NCBI GenBank assembly: GCA_963921195.1
Contig: OY992537.1
Span: forward strand, 147,491,841-147,555,840
From: Pegoplata infirma
Lineage: Eukaryota > Arthropoda > Insecta > Diptera > Anthomyiidae
Direction of reading: 5' to 3'
Length of the DNA stretch: 64,000 nt
Made by a program: the position numbers and the translations under genes. This document shows, piece by piece, positions 22,186-32,691 of the stretch (its first letter is position 1; each line of letters begins with the position of its first letter). The notes below the pieces were generated by a model. It made no database searches and was not told the DNA's origin. It was given only the letters and a program-made list of their open reading frames with translations.

Positions 22186-22474
22186 GGCCTCTGTTCTGTC
22201 TTTCACAACTTTTCAATTCACATGAAAATTTCCGAATCACATGAAATCAAGTTTAGTGTTTTGTTGATCACATTTTCATTCGAAGTTGAAATAAAATAAT
22301 TAAAGTTTAAAAAATTATAAGGAAAAAAGTGCATTCGTTTTACTTTCACCAATTTTTATTTTTGTGAAACAAAACGAAAAAGAAATTCGGATGTGAAATC
22401 TAGAACACCAAAAACATTCGGAAATTTTCATTTTCACATTTTTTATGTGAATTACTTTTTTTGGAACAGAGGCC
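22186..22474 (+). mobile_element. 289-bp MITE with GGCCTCTGTTC ends, copy 1
   Basis: Begins GGCCTCTGTTCTGTCTTTCA and ends ...TTGGAACAGAGGCC. No coding. Three copies lie within 1.5 kb. Confidence 0.85.
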
Positions 22475-22521
22475 ATATTTTTAAAATATTCGTTAGTTTT
22501 TATTAAAAAATCAGTGTCATA

Positions 22522-22810
22522 GGCCTCTGTTCCAAAAAAAGTAATTCACATAAAAAATGTGAAAATGAAAATTTCCGAATGTTTTTGGTGTTCTAGATTT
22601 CACATCCGAATTTCTTTTTCGTTTTGTTTCACAAAAATAAAAATTGGTGAAAGTAAAACGAATGCACTTTTTTCCTTATAATTTTTTAAACTTTAATTAT
22701 TTCATTTCAACTTCGAATGAAAATGTGATCAACAAAACACTAAACTTGATTTCATGTGATTCGGAAATTTTCATGTGAATTGAAAAGTTGTGAAAGACAG
22801 AACAGAGGCC
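22522..22810 (-). mobile_element. 289-bp MITE with GGCCTCTGTTC ends, copy 2, inverted
   Basis: Reverse complement of copy 1, nearly identical over its full length and 47 bp away from it. The pair forms a large inverted repeat. Confidence 0.88.
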
Positions 22811-22959
22811 TTATTTGTGAATTCATTCAAAAAGTGGTTAATTCTTCGAAGCTTTGATTAGCCTAAAGTATCATAAAGTCCAAAGTATAGGCCTCTGTTC
22901 TGTCTTTCACAACTTTTCAATTCACATGAAAATTTCCGAATCACATGAAATTAAGTTTA

Positions 22960-23482
22960 GGGGCCTATTCACAAAAAAAGTCATAACTCAATCATAACTC
23001 AATTTTTTTCATGTGGTTGTTGTAAACAATCATAAAAAATTTCAAATTTTGGGGCCTATTCACAAAAAAAGTCATAACTCAATCATAACTCAATTTATTC
23101 TATGTGGTTGTTGTAAACAATCATAAAAAAATTCAAATTTTGTTTGAAAATTTCAAAAAAATAAAGACCTGCTATCCACATCGTCTCAAAATTGACAAAT
23201 AATTTTTAATTTTGAGACTTTTTATGATTGTGTTTACAACAAACACAGGGAATATGAAGTTTGAAAATAATAAAATTAGTCATAACCAGTCATAACTGAG
23301 AATAGGCCTGTTTGTTTGAAAATTTCAAAAAAATAAAGACCTGCTACCCACATCGTCTCAAAATTGACAAATAATTTTAAATTTTGAGACTTTTTATGAT
23401 TTTGTTTACAACAAACACAGGGAATATAAAGTTTGAAAATTATAAAATTAGTCATAACGAGTCATAACTCAGAATAGGCCTG
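22960..23482. mobile_element. MITE with GGGGCCTATTCAC ends, carrying a copy of itself
   Basis: Flanked by TTA (22957-22959 and 23483-23485). Ends GGGGCCTATTCACAAAA and ...GAATAGGCCTG. Its own body is 263 bp, with a second copy inserted at 23051. A 3-bp TTA duplication fits PIF/Harbinger-like MITEs. Confidence 0.82.
23051..23310. mobile_element. Second GGGGCCTATTCAC MITE, inserted into the first
   Basis: 260 bp, flanked by TTT (23048-23050 and 23311-23313), same orientation as its host. It is the innermost level of the nest. Confidence 0.82.
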
Positions 23483-24970
23483 TTAGTGTTTTGTTGATCA
23501 CATTTTCATTCGAAGTTGAAATAAAATAATTAAAGTTTAAAAAATTATAAGGAAAAAAGTACATTCGTTTTACTTTCACCAATTTTTATTTTTGTGAAAC
23601 AAAACGAAAAAGAAATTCGGATGTGAAATCTAGAACACCAAAAACATTCGGAAATTTTCATTTTCACATTTTTTATGTGAATTACTTTTTTTGGAACAGA
23701 GGCCTAAAATACATTCGATTTTTATAGTCACTGAATGCCATTATTTTTAAATATCAATTTTCTTTGGAATGCATTCGATTTTTACCATTAAATCGAATTC
23801 TTGTTTATGAGAATTTTAAAAACTGAATGCATTCTTTATTTCATTTATTTATTATTTATGAGACTTTTAAAAATCGAATTTATAAAAACTTACGCATTCA
23901 ATTTCAAAGTCGAATGAAAAAGAAACCGAATTCATTCTATATTTTAAAATCAAATGTAAATTCATTTAATAAATTGTGATTGGGGAATGCAATCATTAAA
24001 GTTTAATTCGGAACACCAAATCTTATTAAGGGATGAAATCCTTCGCAGCTCTGACAGTAATTCCGTCAGAGTGTTCGAATTTTCTGCTAATTTGGGTTGT
24101 TTACGTTAGTGCCGTTCATATTCGCCTATAGAATACAAAAATTATAATCACTTTTGATGATGTATGATCATTATTGTCCAACCGAACGACTTTTTCAGAC
24201 TGTATGGACATGAACTTCGTCCAATTTTGCAAAGTTCTGTCGAACCCAACCTTTAAAAAAATTGTTTTTAAGACATGTATGCTATGCAGATGAATAGCAT
24301 ATATGAAGGAGTATGACATATACCTATCCACACATAGTTGCATACATTTACATATATGGAATATTACATTACTTGTGTATGTTCATATATGCTCCCATAT
24401 ATGACATACATTTCCATATATTCTTCATTTACTATCATACATGGAATCATATATGAGCATGTATGAACATGTATGAACATATATGGCCATTTTCACCCGG
24501 GTTGTAACTTAACTTATTTCCTATTACTGGTAAAAAAATTTAAGCTCTACTGTTTTCAGAACAATTTAAATATTTTTTTTAAAAAAGGTCAAATTTATCG
24601 GAAATTTCCTATTTCATAGAGCACAACTCCTGTGAGTCAAGCTGAGTCAAAACACAAATTTACTATTTTGTAGTCCTAACTCTCCCCTACATTCCTATAT
24701 ATACATGTCCATGCATCGGGACTGCACTTTTTGAGCTACAACAATTTTTCTGACCCAAGGTAAGATATTCGGTACAAATGCTCGTCATATTTTTTGAGAA
24801 GTTATTTGTATGTGAAAGTGACTATTATGCATATATTTTGATGAAATTTTGTACAAGAGTTCTTATTGACCCAAAAAATAATTCTGTTGAAATTAGGAGA
24901 AGTTGGCCCATATTTGGACCTAGTCCACATAGAAGGGTGTATCAAAATTATGACAAAAATGACAATAGAA

Positions 24971-25264
24971 CTCTCAAATTATGTGGTATCTGGCAATTCA
25001 TTTGGAAAAGGTAAAAAATGATTTTATTGCCATCTAATATTACATAACTTAAATACATGAAAATTGCAAATAAATTTAAAACCAATGGAAATAACTGGTA
25101 AAACCAAGTACCTGTTAACTCTCAAATTATGTGGTATCTAGCAATTCATTTGGAAAAGGTAAAAAAGATTTTATTGCCATCTAATATTACACAACTTAAA
25201 TACTTGAAAATTGCTAATAAATTTAAAACCAATGGAAAAAGCTGGTAAAACCAAGTACCTGTTA
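24971..25264 (+). repeat. Direct tandem duplication, 148-bp period, two units
   Basis: The phrase CTCTCAAATTATGTGGTATC starts at 24971 and again at 25119, and the two units agree at most positions to CCAAGTACCTGTTA. A short ORF runs into the first unit, but no protein family is recognised. Confidence 0.8.
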
Positions 25265-25282
25265 TATTATGTTTATGTACTA

Positions 25283-26271
25283 CACTCAAAAAAAGAAGAA
25301 ACTTAAACTTTGGAAAATTTTTCTTCAAAATAGTTTATAAATTTTCCCACAATTAAATTAAATTAACTAAAAGTTGGGAAATTTTCCTCACTTTTAGGAA
25401 AATATTTTAGTTCATGGACTGTTAAATAGGCCATAATTTTCCTTAAATAGAATTCCCTACTACGTGGAAGAAATTCTTACCGCCAAAAAAATTTTTCATA
25501 AATAATTAAAAAAAAATCTTTATTTTTAAGACATATTTCTTAAAACAAAATTTAGTTCAAAAAATTCAGTTTTAGGACGTAATTTACTACCAGTTAGTTC
25601 ATCATAGTTATCTTCTTTAATTTGAGGAAGTTTTTTCCACAAGTTTAGTAAATTTTTTCATAACATGAAATTGTTTAGTTGATTTATTTTTTTTTCATGC
25701 TTGCTTGTAGTTCACATTTTGTTTATTATTTGTAGTACATGAATACAAAAGGTTTGATCTTGTATAACAAGTAATAAATTTAATATTTACATTTTTTTGT
25801 ACACATGTATGTGTTAGAAAAAAACATAATATTTTAATTACAACAAAGACCTTGGCTTTGTCGTGTTTTCCCATAGTCGGGGAACAAACGTCAAGTACAA
25901 AGTTGTTGTTGTAATTTAACTAAAAAAACTAATTAAATTTAGTACTTGTCTTTAAGAAACAAACCTTTCTTTATATTTCTAATAAAATATGTACCCAATG
26001 AGAATTATGTGTGTATTCACATGCTATTCTATAAATAAACCATTAAAAAAATATAAAATTAAATAATTTTTAGGAAAAATTTCCTAATCAGAAATGGTTT
26101 TTTAACCAAAAAATGGAAAATTTTTTCCCATTTTCTAGTTCAAATTTGTCCTTCTTTTAAAGAAAAATATGGACTAAAAAGTAGGAATACATGGCAATGG
26201 AGCTAAATCATTATCAATTTTCCTTGGATTTAGTTAGTTTTCCCATTTTTTAGTTAGTTTTTTTCTGAGTG
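25283..26271. mobile_element. TA-flanked MITE with CACTCAAAAAAA ends
   Basis: TA at 25281-25282 and 26272-26273. Ends CACTCAAAAAAAG and ...TTTTTTTCTGAGTG. Subterminal repeats of TTAGGAAA and TTTTCC run through both halves. No ORF. It resembles Tc1/mariner-type MITEs by target choice. Confidence 0.72.
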
Positions 26272-27377
26272 TAGTTTAAAGATTATAATTTGTTTCTAAT
26301 TTTAGTAATGGTATTCATCTAACCGTATAAACACCTCGTATAATATGTAAGTCTGATAAATTTATACAATTTATGTCAAACTCCATTTATAAAAAATAAG
26401 TTTGGTAAGTTTGTACAGTATACGAGGTGCATACGAGTTTAAATGAATACGGCCAGTATAAATTTTTATTAATACATTTAAATAAAATATATGTGCACTT
26501 TAAATCAAAAGTAAAAGTTTACTTAAAATTTTATCGATGTTGTGTTCTGTATATAATATATCCAAATGGTATTGATATTGTTGGGAATTTCAGTGTTATT
26601 TTTCAGTTTAATCCTCACAAGAATTAGCTTTCTTCCAAAAAAACCAACCTTTGGCCCCTGTGAATATTGAGACTAAATAAATGTCAGGGGTCAAATGTTG
26701 GCATTTTCTGACCAAAATTAAGTTTAGGAATAATAAATAAGTATTGGTTGTAAAATACGATTGAAAAAAATAAGAAATTATAAAAAAATACCTATTTAAA
26801 ATGTCAAAATATTCAACTTTTACATGGAAATTCAACAAAAAATTAAAATGCATTTTTAACTCCACATTACTTACGTTACTATTAGTCGATTTTTACGTTT
26901 GAAGACGCAAATTGAAGCTTAAAGTCCCTCCTATTGAACAAAACAAATTGCGTAAAAAAATACCAAGCCGGTCAAAAGTTATAGAGTTTTGACCGCTATA
27001 TCGCGAAATTGACCACTGTGCGGCCGACAAAAAGTTTAAAAATACGCGAATGCGACGGTTTTTTTACTCTCCTGAAAAGTTATGTTTTTTTAGATAGCTC
27101 AAATTGAATATAGTTTAACGATATATAAGTTAATCGATGGAAATAAAATATAATTTTATTCGTAAAATTTTTTTTTTTTGTAATTCTGATTCAAATTTGC
27201 ATACATATATGGTATCATATATGATATCATATATGGTACGTATTTTACATACGACCTCATATATGGGATTGATTTTTGCATATATGGTCACATATATGTT
27301 TCCTTATAAGTCATATATGATCATATAAAGATCAATACTTAGCCATATATGAACATACACATTTATTTTTAGCCGGG

Positions 27378-27858
27378 CGAGTCAAAAGATTTTTGTAGAA
27401 CAAAATTTATAATAAACAAGACGAAAGTTAAAAATCGACTTGTACGTAAATAAAATTTTTAAAAATGTTTACTTAAAATACTCAATTTTAAGTCAAACTT
27501 CTTTAGTAATTTTTGTAAAAAAAAATATTTTTTGGGTGTAAAATTTTTTTGGGTTTAAAAACTATTTGAGTCACAAAAATACTTTTTAAAATATTTTTGT
27601 GGCTACCAATCTCTATTAACACGTGAATTCGGGATAAAACTAATCTTAATATCACGGTTTTGTTCATAACTTCTTACCTACTGAGCCAATTTCGCAAATA
27701 TTCAATACCAACCTGACCAGGAGAATGACATTTCTGAAACAATTTTCCTGTAAGAAATTTTTAAATTTAAAACTTGTTTTAAGAATCTAAAAATTTTATT
27801 TTCAGAAACAAATTCCTATAAAAACTGTCTCAGAATATCTTTTCTATAAGAAAATAAT
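27378..27858. other. AT-rich interval, nothing identified
   Basis: Flank of CCCGR copy 2. It contains short AT-rich phrases only; no ORF, terminal repeat or tandem array stands out. Confidence 0.5.
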
Positions 27859-29283
27859 CGGCCTTATTATGAGTGTCGTTGTCGTCTCGTAAACAAGGCG
27901 TTTTCTTAAATCGGTATTATGAGTGTCGAAAAACGACAAAAATGCAACACTGTTAGCAATTCTATTACATATTTCGGTACCATGAGTGTCGTTTTCAAAT
28001 GTCAAAAATTGCAAATATTGTCGTTTAAGTTTTTGTTCACGACAGTACAAAAAACTATTAAAAAAATAGATTTAATCAAGGAAGATTAATTATTCCATTG
28101 ATTGTATTAAACAAATGGGTTAATGAATTCAAATTTTTTAAAATGTCAAGTTAAAGGTATTTGTATAAGCTTTTGAATGAAACCAATCTTGGTCTGATCG
28201 GATCATTATTGGAGAAAATATATTAAATTCGTTATCCGAACTTTGGAAGCCCATAACTCGGGAACCATGGGCCGCCAACATTTTTTTGTTATACTCACCT
28301 AAATCATCCCTATTTCTAAAAAAAAAAATTGGACCAATGTCTGCCAACTAGACTTGTTACATGTTTTTAATACCGCCAAACAGGTGTTTTTGACAGTTTC
28401 TATAACCAGTAGCCCGTTTCTGTAATTAAAGTGAGAAGTTTTCGCATCGAAAAATATGAAACAAAAAATCCCACAGTTTCTCGACTCCGGAATGAAAACT
28501 GTTTCTGTATGTCAATGCGAAAACGCCAGCGTTTGTATTGGAATATTCCAAGATAGCTGTCAAAAAAGTAATCAAAGTGAGAAAATAGTAAGAAAACAAA
28601 AAAAAAATACACGGAGCAATTCAAATTATTGTTTACGGATCATTTAAAAGCAATAAAATAAATATAAAAAAATTAAAATTATATATTGTTGTTAATAATG
28701 CACAGTGTTGTATTGATAACAGCATTTAGAGATTCTTTGATTTTTCTAAAACTTGTGAAAAAATATAATAAATTAGATATTTATACAAACACAAAACAAG
28801 TAATTTGTATTTTTCTTACTATTTCTCTCCATTTTTTGATTTATTATCTTTTTTTAATGTTTTTATTTTTTTTTGTCGAAGACTCGCACCGTTTTAAAAT
28901 GTGAGTTTTTTTGACACTTCAAATACAAAAGTTTTCGACCAATTACTTTACAGAAACAGTTTTCTCGCATCATTCCAATAAATTTAAAAGTTTTCGCACA
29001 ACAAAGTTACAGAAACAGTAAAATGTGAAAAGTCACTTTTTGTGCCGATTTACAATGTTTTCGTTTCATTTCACATGTTTCATGCGAGAAATCTTTCGAT
29101 TCGAGAGTTACAGAAATCAGCTACAGGTAGTTCAAAAATGTTTTAAGTCGTGAGAATTTTGCATCAATCTGTTGTTTTCTATTACAAAAATGTCGTTGTC
29201 GTAAATTTAAAATGATACCAAAGAATTTTAAAAGCGACTACGACAATTGTCGAAATTAAAAAACGACACTCATAATAAGGCCG
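27859..29283. mobile_element. DNA element with CGGCCTTATTATGAGTGTCG ends
   Basis: Begins CGGCCTTATTATGAGTGTCG and ends with its inverted copy. AAT lies on both sides, a possible 3-bp duplication. GAGTGTCGTTTT-type phrases repeat inside both arms (near 27917, 27985, 29190, 29265). It contains a second inverted-repeat unit (28409-29124). No coding frame is supported. Confidence 0.75.
28409..29124. mobile_element. Nested inverted-repeat unit with GTAGC...TTTCTGTAA ends
   Basis: The left end reads GTAGCCCGTTTCTGTAA; the right end, inverted, reads GTAGCTGATTTCTGTAA. The phrases GTTTTCGCA, CAGAAACAG and GAAAACTG recur in the arms. The target duplication is unclear, so the exact ends are uncertain. 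Confidence 0.55.
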
Positions 29284-29497
29284 AATATTTTTTCTTACAA
29301 AGAAATAATGAATCGGTTTTTGATTATGTTAGGGTTTTTAAAATGAGTTTTTAAAAAATGTTGATGAAACTTAAAAAAGTGCAATTTATATGAAAATATG
29401 CAAAAATATGCATTTATACCAAAATATGCAAAAATATGCAACTACAAATCGATGCCATTTTATTGCAAATTTATTGATTCGGATAGATATTTAATTT

Positions 29498-31027
29498 AAG
29501 TCTTGTTTAGAGTGACGAGTAAAAATATGCATTTTCATGAAAGTACTTGCCCTACTCATCAACAAGATGATGAACGCATGGCGGTAAGTCACTTCAATAA
29601 ATTATGAATGATTCTCTTATTGTAAACAGCTAACTTTTGAGTTTTAACAAAAAATAATTTAATAACATATTGTCAAAAATGTGGAATTTTCTACAAAACT
29701 ATATCAATTGACTGTAATTTTTTTTGTACTTATATGTCTAAATTTGTATGTATAAGTTTCCTTTTTTTTTATTTTGATGCAAGATTAACTATCAAAGATT
29801 GTCAACAAAAAACACCTCATGCTTTATTGAATTTCTTGCATTTGGCTTTTTATGTATTGCATAAATTTTATAATAAAAAAATAAAAGAAAAGTATTTCAA
29901 AACATTTCTTAATTTTAAACTTACCGCGAAAAGCTTCTACAGCCAAAATATTAGTTTTTTAGAACAGCCAACATTTTATAATAAAAAAATAAAATAAAAG
30001 TATTTCAAAACATCTCTTAATTTTAAACTTACCGCGAAAAGCTTCTACAGCCAAAATATTAGTTTTTTAGAACAGCCAACATTTTATTTGTTCATTGTAG
30101 AGATTGGATCGTGAGTGTATATTTGAGATAAATTTTAATCGCGCTCACAATATAATCACGTTCACAAAATACTCACGAATTGACAAATTTTTATTTAGTA
30201 GCAAAACCTTGCACACTTTGTAGTGTAAACGCTTACGATACCCCTTATTACCCCAAAAATATTTAAGTCTTGTTTAGAGTGACGAGTAAAAATATGCATT
30301 TTCATGAAAGTACTTGCCCTACTCATCAACAAGATGATGAACGCATGGCGGTAAAAGTCACTTCAAAAAATTATGAATGATTCTCTTATTGTAAACAGCT
30401 AACTTTTGAGTTTTAACAAAAAATAATTTAATAACATATTGTCAAAAATGTGGAATTTTCTACAAAGCTATATCAATTGACTGTCATTTTTTTTGTACTT
30501 ATATGTCTAAATTTGTATGTATAAGTTCCCTTTTTTTATTTTAATGCAAGATAAACTATCAAAGATTGTCAACAAAAAACACCTCATGCTTTATTGAATT
30601 TCTTACATTTGGCTTTTTATGTATTGCATAAATTTTATAACAAAAAAATAAAAGAAAAGTATTTCAAAACATCTCTTAATTTTAAACTTACTGCGAAAAG
30701 CTTCTACAGCCAAAATATTAGTTTTTTAGAACAGCCAACATTTTATAATAAAAAAATAAAAGAAAAGTATTTCAAAACATCTCTTAATTTTAAACTTACC
30801 GCGAAAAGCTTCTACAGCCAAAATATTAGTTTTTTAGAACAGCCAACATTTTATTTGTTCATTGTAGAGATGGGATCGTGAGTGTATATTTGAGATAAAT
30901 TTTAATCGCGCTCACTATATAATCACGTTCACAAAATACTCACGAATTGACAAATTTTTATTTAGTAGCAAAACCTTGCACACTTTGTAGTGTAAACGCT
31001 TACGATACCCCTTATTACCCCAAAAAT
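29498..31027 (+). repeat. 767-bp tandem duplication, each unit with a smaller internal duplication
   Basis: AAGTCTTGTTTAGAGTGACG starts at 29498 and 30265; CCCCTTATTACCCCAAAAAT closes each unit at 30260 and 31027. The units differ at a few scattered bases. Inside each unit a segment of about 110 bp, from TTTTATAATAAAAAAATAAA to ACAGCCAACATT, is itself doubled (29866-30085 and 30630-30853). Short ORFs that span the inner repeats have no recognisable homology and I do not call them genes. Confidence 0.88.
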
Positions 31028-31668
31028 TTTAAATTTTAATATATCGTCACCTAAAATGCAAAACGCCCTAACTAACATTTTTTAAATTTTACAGGAGAAG
31101 CAAAAAACGTGTTTACATAAAAGTTTTCATTACAAATTTCTCAAATATTAGTAAAAGCACACTAACAAATTCATTTCTGTAAAAAAAAATTATAAAATTT
31201 TAGTATTTGAAAAGTTATGTTAGTAACGCCCTTTTGTCTTGTATTTTTCTGAAACAAAAAGTCCTAACTGCACTGAAGGTGTTTAAAAAGACCAAGCAAA
31301 TGTGTTATAAAATTTAACAACATGCTATCAAAATTTTAAACTGAATATTGTTTTATCATTTAGAACCATCTAACAAAATGTGGGCGTTATTGGAAAAAGG
31401 GGCGTGGCACCTGCATTATAACCTAACACTGCAAAATTGCTAACTTAATTTAACACAGAATGTCAATTTACCATTTTTAAGCTCCATGTCAAATGTGGGT
31501 AGAATAGGACAAGAGGGAATCGCCCCGTTAAAACCCAATACATCAAAATGCTTTAACCCTTTAACGACCACAGGCAACTGTACTTGCCAAAAGGTTTTTC
31601 GCGATTTTTTTTTGTTCAAGTAAAAGATAGGATAAATGTGCTAAAAGATGAATTATAGGAGAGTTTTA
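31028..31668. other. Unassigned repeat-like interval
   Basis: Contains GTGGGCGTTATTGGAAAAAG, GGGGCGTGGCACC and CCCTTTAACGACC. These look like pieces of dispersed repeats, but no ends can be placed and there is no ORF of note. Confidence 0.4.
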
Positions 31669-31670
31669 TA

Positions 31671-32463
31671 CACTCATAGAAATATCTTAGTAGAAAAATT
31701 AGTAAACCCATTGTAGATCAAGTTTTACAGAATAATGCCGTATTCAACAAAAATTAATGTTGATGTCGTTAAATAATCAGTATAGTCGGTTCAACTGTTA
31801 CAATGGCCTCTACAGAATTCAATAGATAAATCAAAATAGAAAAAACAACCCTGTTCGTTTTTTTTTTTATTATAACGAGTGAACGAGTGAGTTGGTAGCA
31901 ATGTGTTTGTCTCTTATAAAATTATTTGATGTGTTTGTTTCTTATAAAATTATTTAATATTAGAAAAATAAATAAAAATTGGATCTGATCTGTAAATATT
32001 TGGTAAGTAATAAAATACATTGATTACTTTATGTATTCATACTATATTAAAACGTTTTTTGTTTTTTTTTTAGGATTTTGTTTTGGTATCATCAGATAAC
32101 TCAAGAATGGCTAATGGATGCATATAACATAAATAAACAAAGTGTGTGTGAAAATCTTCAAATATTGCTGCTTAAAAAGCCGGAAATAAAAAAATATTGT
32201 GATTTATACTTAATAAAAGAATATTTACAAATAACAACAAGCTTTTTTTTTAATAATAAAATTTCTTATATTAACAAAAATATGAGTTGAATTTACATAA
32301 AATACGAGTTGATTAACAAAAAAACGAGTTGATCAACTTTTACAAAAACTGACAACAATTTTTATTGAAATCAACATAAATACTTGTAGGGTCAAAATCA
32401 ACAATGATTTCTGTTGAATTTACAACGATTTTCTTTGGGATTACAATGATTTTTGGTTGAGTG
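31671..32463. mobile_element. TA-flanked MITE with CACTCA...TGAGTG ends
   Basis: TA at 31669-31670 and 32464-32465. Ends CACTCATAGAAAT and ...ATTTTTGGTTGAGTG, 793 bp. Its right part repeats ACGAGTTGATTAACAAAAA-like phrases. No coding frame that I trust. Similar in design to 25283-26271. Confidence 0.65.
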
Positions 32464-32691
32464 TAGAAACAAAAGTCTTGTTTTCAGTAAGTATATAATA
32501 GGATCCACTTACTCACTGTAAGTTCTCAAAGTTTGTAAACTTATAAATATATTAGGGGCAAAATGACATTTACTTGTCAGGCGAAATAAGGGTCAAAAGG
32601 GGTTTTAAATCCAAATTCTTATAGAATAACTATTGTTATTAAGTTTTTTTTTTTTTGAGGATGTTTATTCTGGTCATTGGCGTAGGAAGTC

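Larger units (their letters stand above)
22890..23704 (+). mobile_element. 289-bp MITE with GGCCTCTGTTC ends, copy 3, interrupted
   Basis: Same orientation as copy 1, split at 22960-23482 by a different MITE. Without the insert it joins at AAGTTTAGTGTTTTG, exactly as in copy 1. Confidence 0.88.
21979..24501. mobile_element. CCCGR-group relative with CCCGGGTGAAAATG ends
   Basis: It starts CCCGGGTGAAAATGACCATG and ends, inverted, with the same CCCGGGTGAAAATG. Both subterminal regions (21990-22110 and 24290-24495) hold arrays of CATATATG-like palindromes, as in the CCCGGC copies, but the internal sequence is different. The flanks are TT on each side. Inside are three copies of one 289-bp MITE, one of them carrying two copies of a second MITE, and a stretch rich in GAATGCATTCGATTTTTA (23705-24000). 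Confidence 0.78.
21703..27020. mobile_element. Transib-like DNA element 2
   Basis: The ends are CACTGTGGTCAAT and, inverted, the same word, with 5-bp duplication CGGCC at 21698-21702 and 27021-27025. Subterminal similarity extends inward (AGCGGCCAAAACTC versus AGCGGTCAAAACTC). It contains a CCCGR relative (21979-24501), a 148-bp tandem duplication (24971-25264) and a TA-flanked MITE (25283-26271). The remaining interior (24502-24970 and 26274-27000) shows no long coding frame, so I treat it as non-autonomous. Confidence 0.8.
20928..27120. mobile_element. ATAT-flanked DNA element (CGTGGAACTATATTCAA ends), copy 1
   Basis: The target ATAT is present at 20924-20927 and 27121-27124. The ends are CGTGGAACTATATTCAATTT and, inverted, CGTTAAACTATATTCAATTT, followed on both sides by GAGCTATCT. 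Its own DNA is 20928-21702 and 27021-27120; the rest is the second Transib-like element. It matches a shorter relative at 56128-57058, which has the same ATAT duplication. No ORF. Superfamily unknown. Confidence 0.78.
3369..27377 (+). mobile_element. CCCGR-group element, copy 2, split into four pieces by nested insertions
   Basis: The left terminus CCCGGCTAAAAAT starts at 3369 and the right terminus ATTTTTAGCCGGG ends at 27377. The element's own DNA is 3369-3393, 16113-17400, 20116-20927 and 27121-27377, together about 2.4 kb and collinear with copy 3 (6608-9003). Everything between is later insertions: copia, a Transib-like element and an ATAT-flanked element. The flanks read CGA on both sides, a possible 3-bp target duplication. 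It lies 34 bp downstream of copy 1 in the same orientation. Confidence 0.85.

Noticed and set aside
27137..27328. 63-aa frame with SYMISYMV repeats
   Set aside because: Same cause: palindrome array at the right end of CCCGR copy 2.
29734..30881. 87- and 95-aa frames in the 767-bp duplication
   Set aside because: Frame openness follows from an AT-rich 110-bp repeat; Lys/Phe/Tyr-rich, no known domain, no conserved start.
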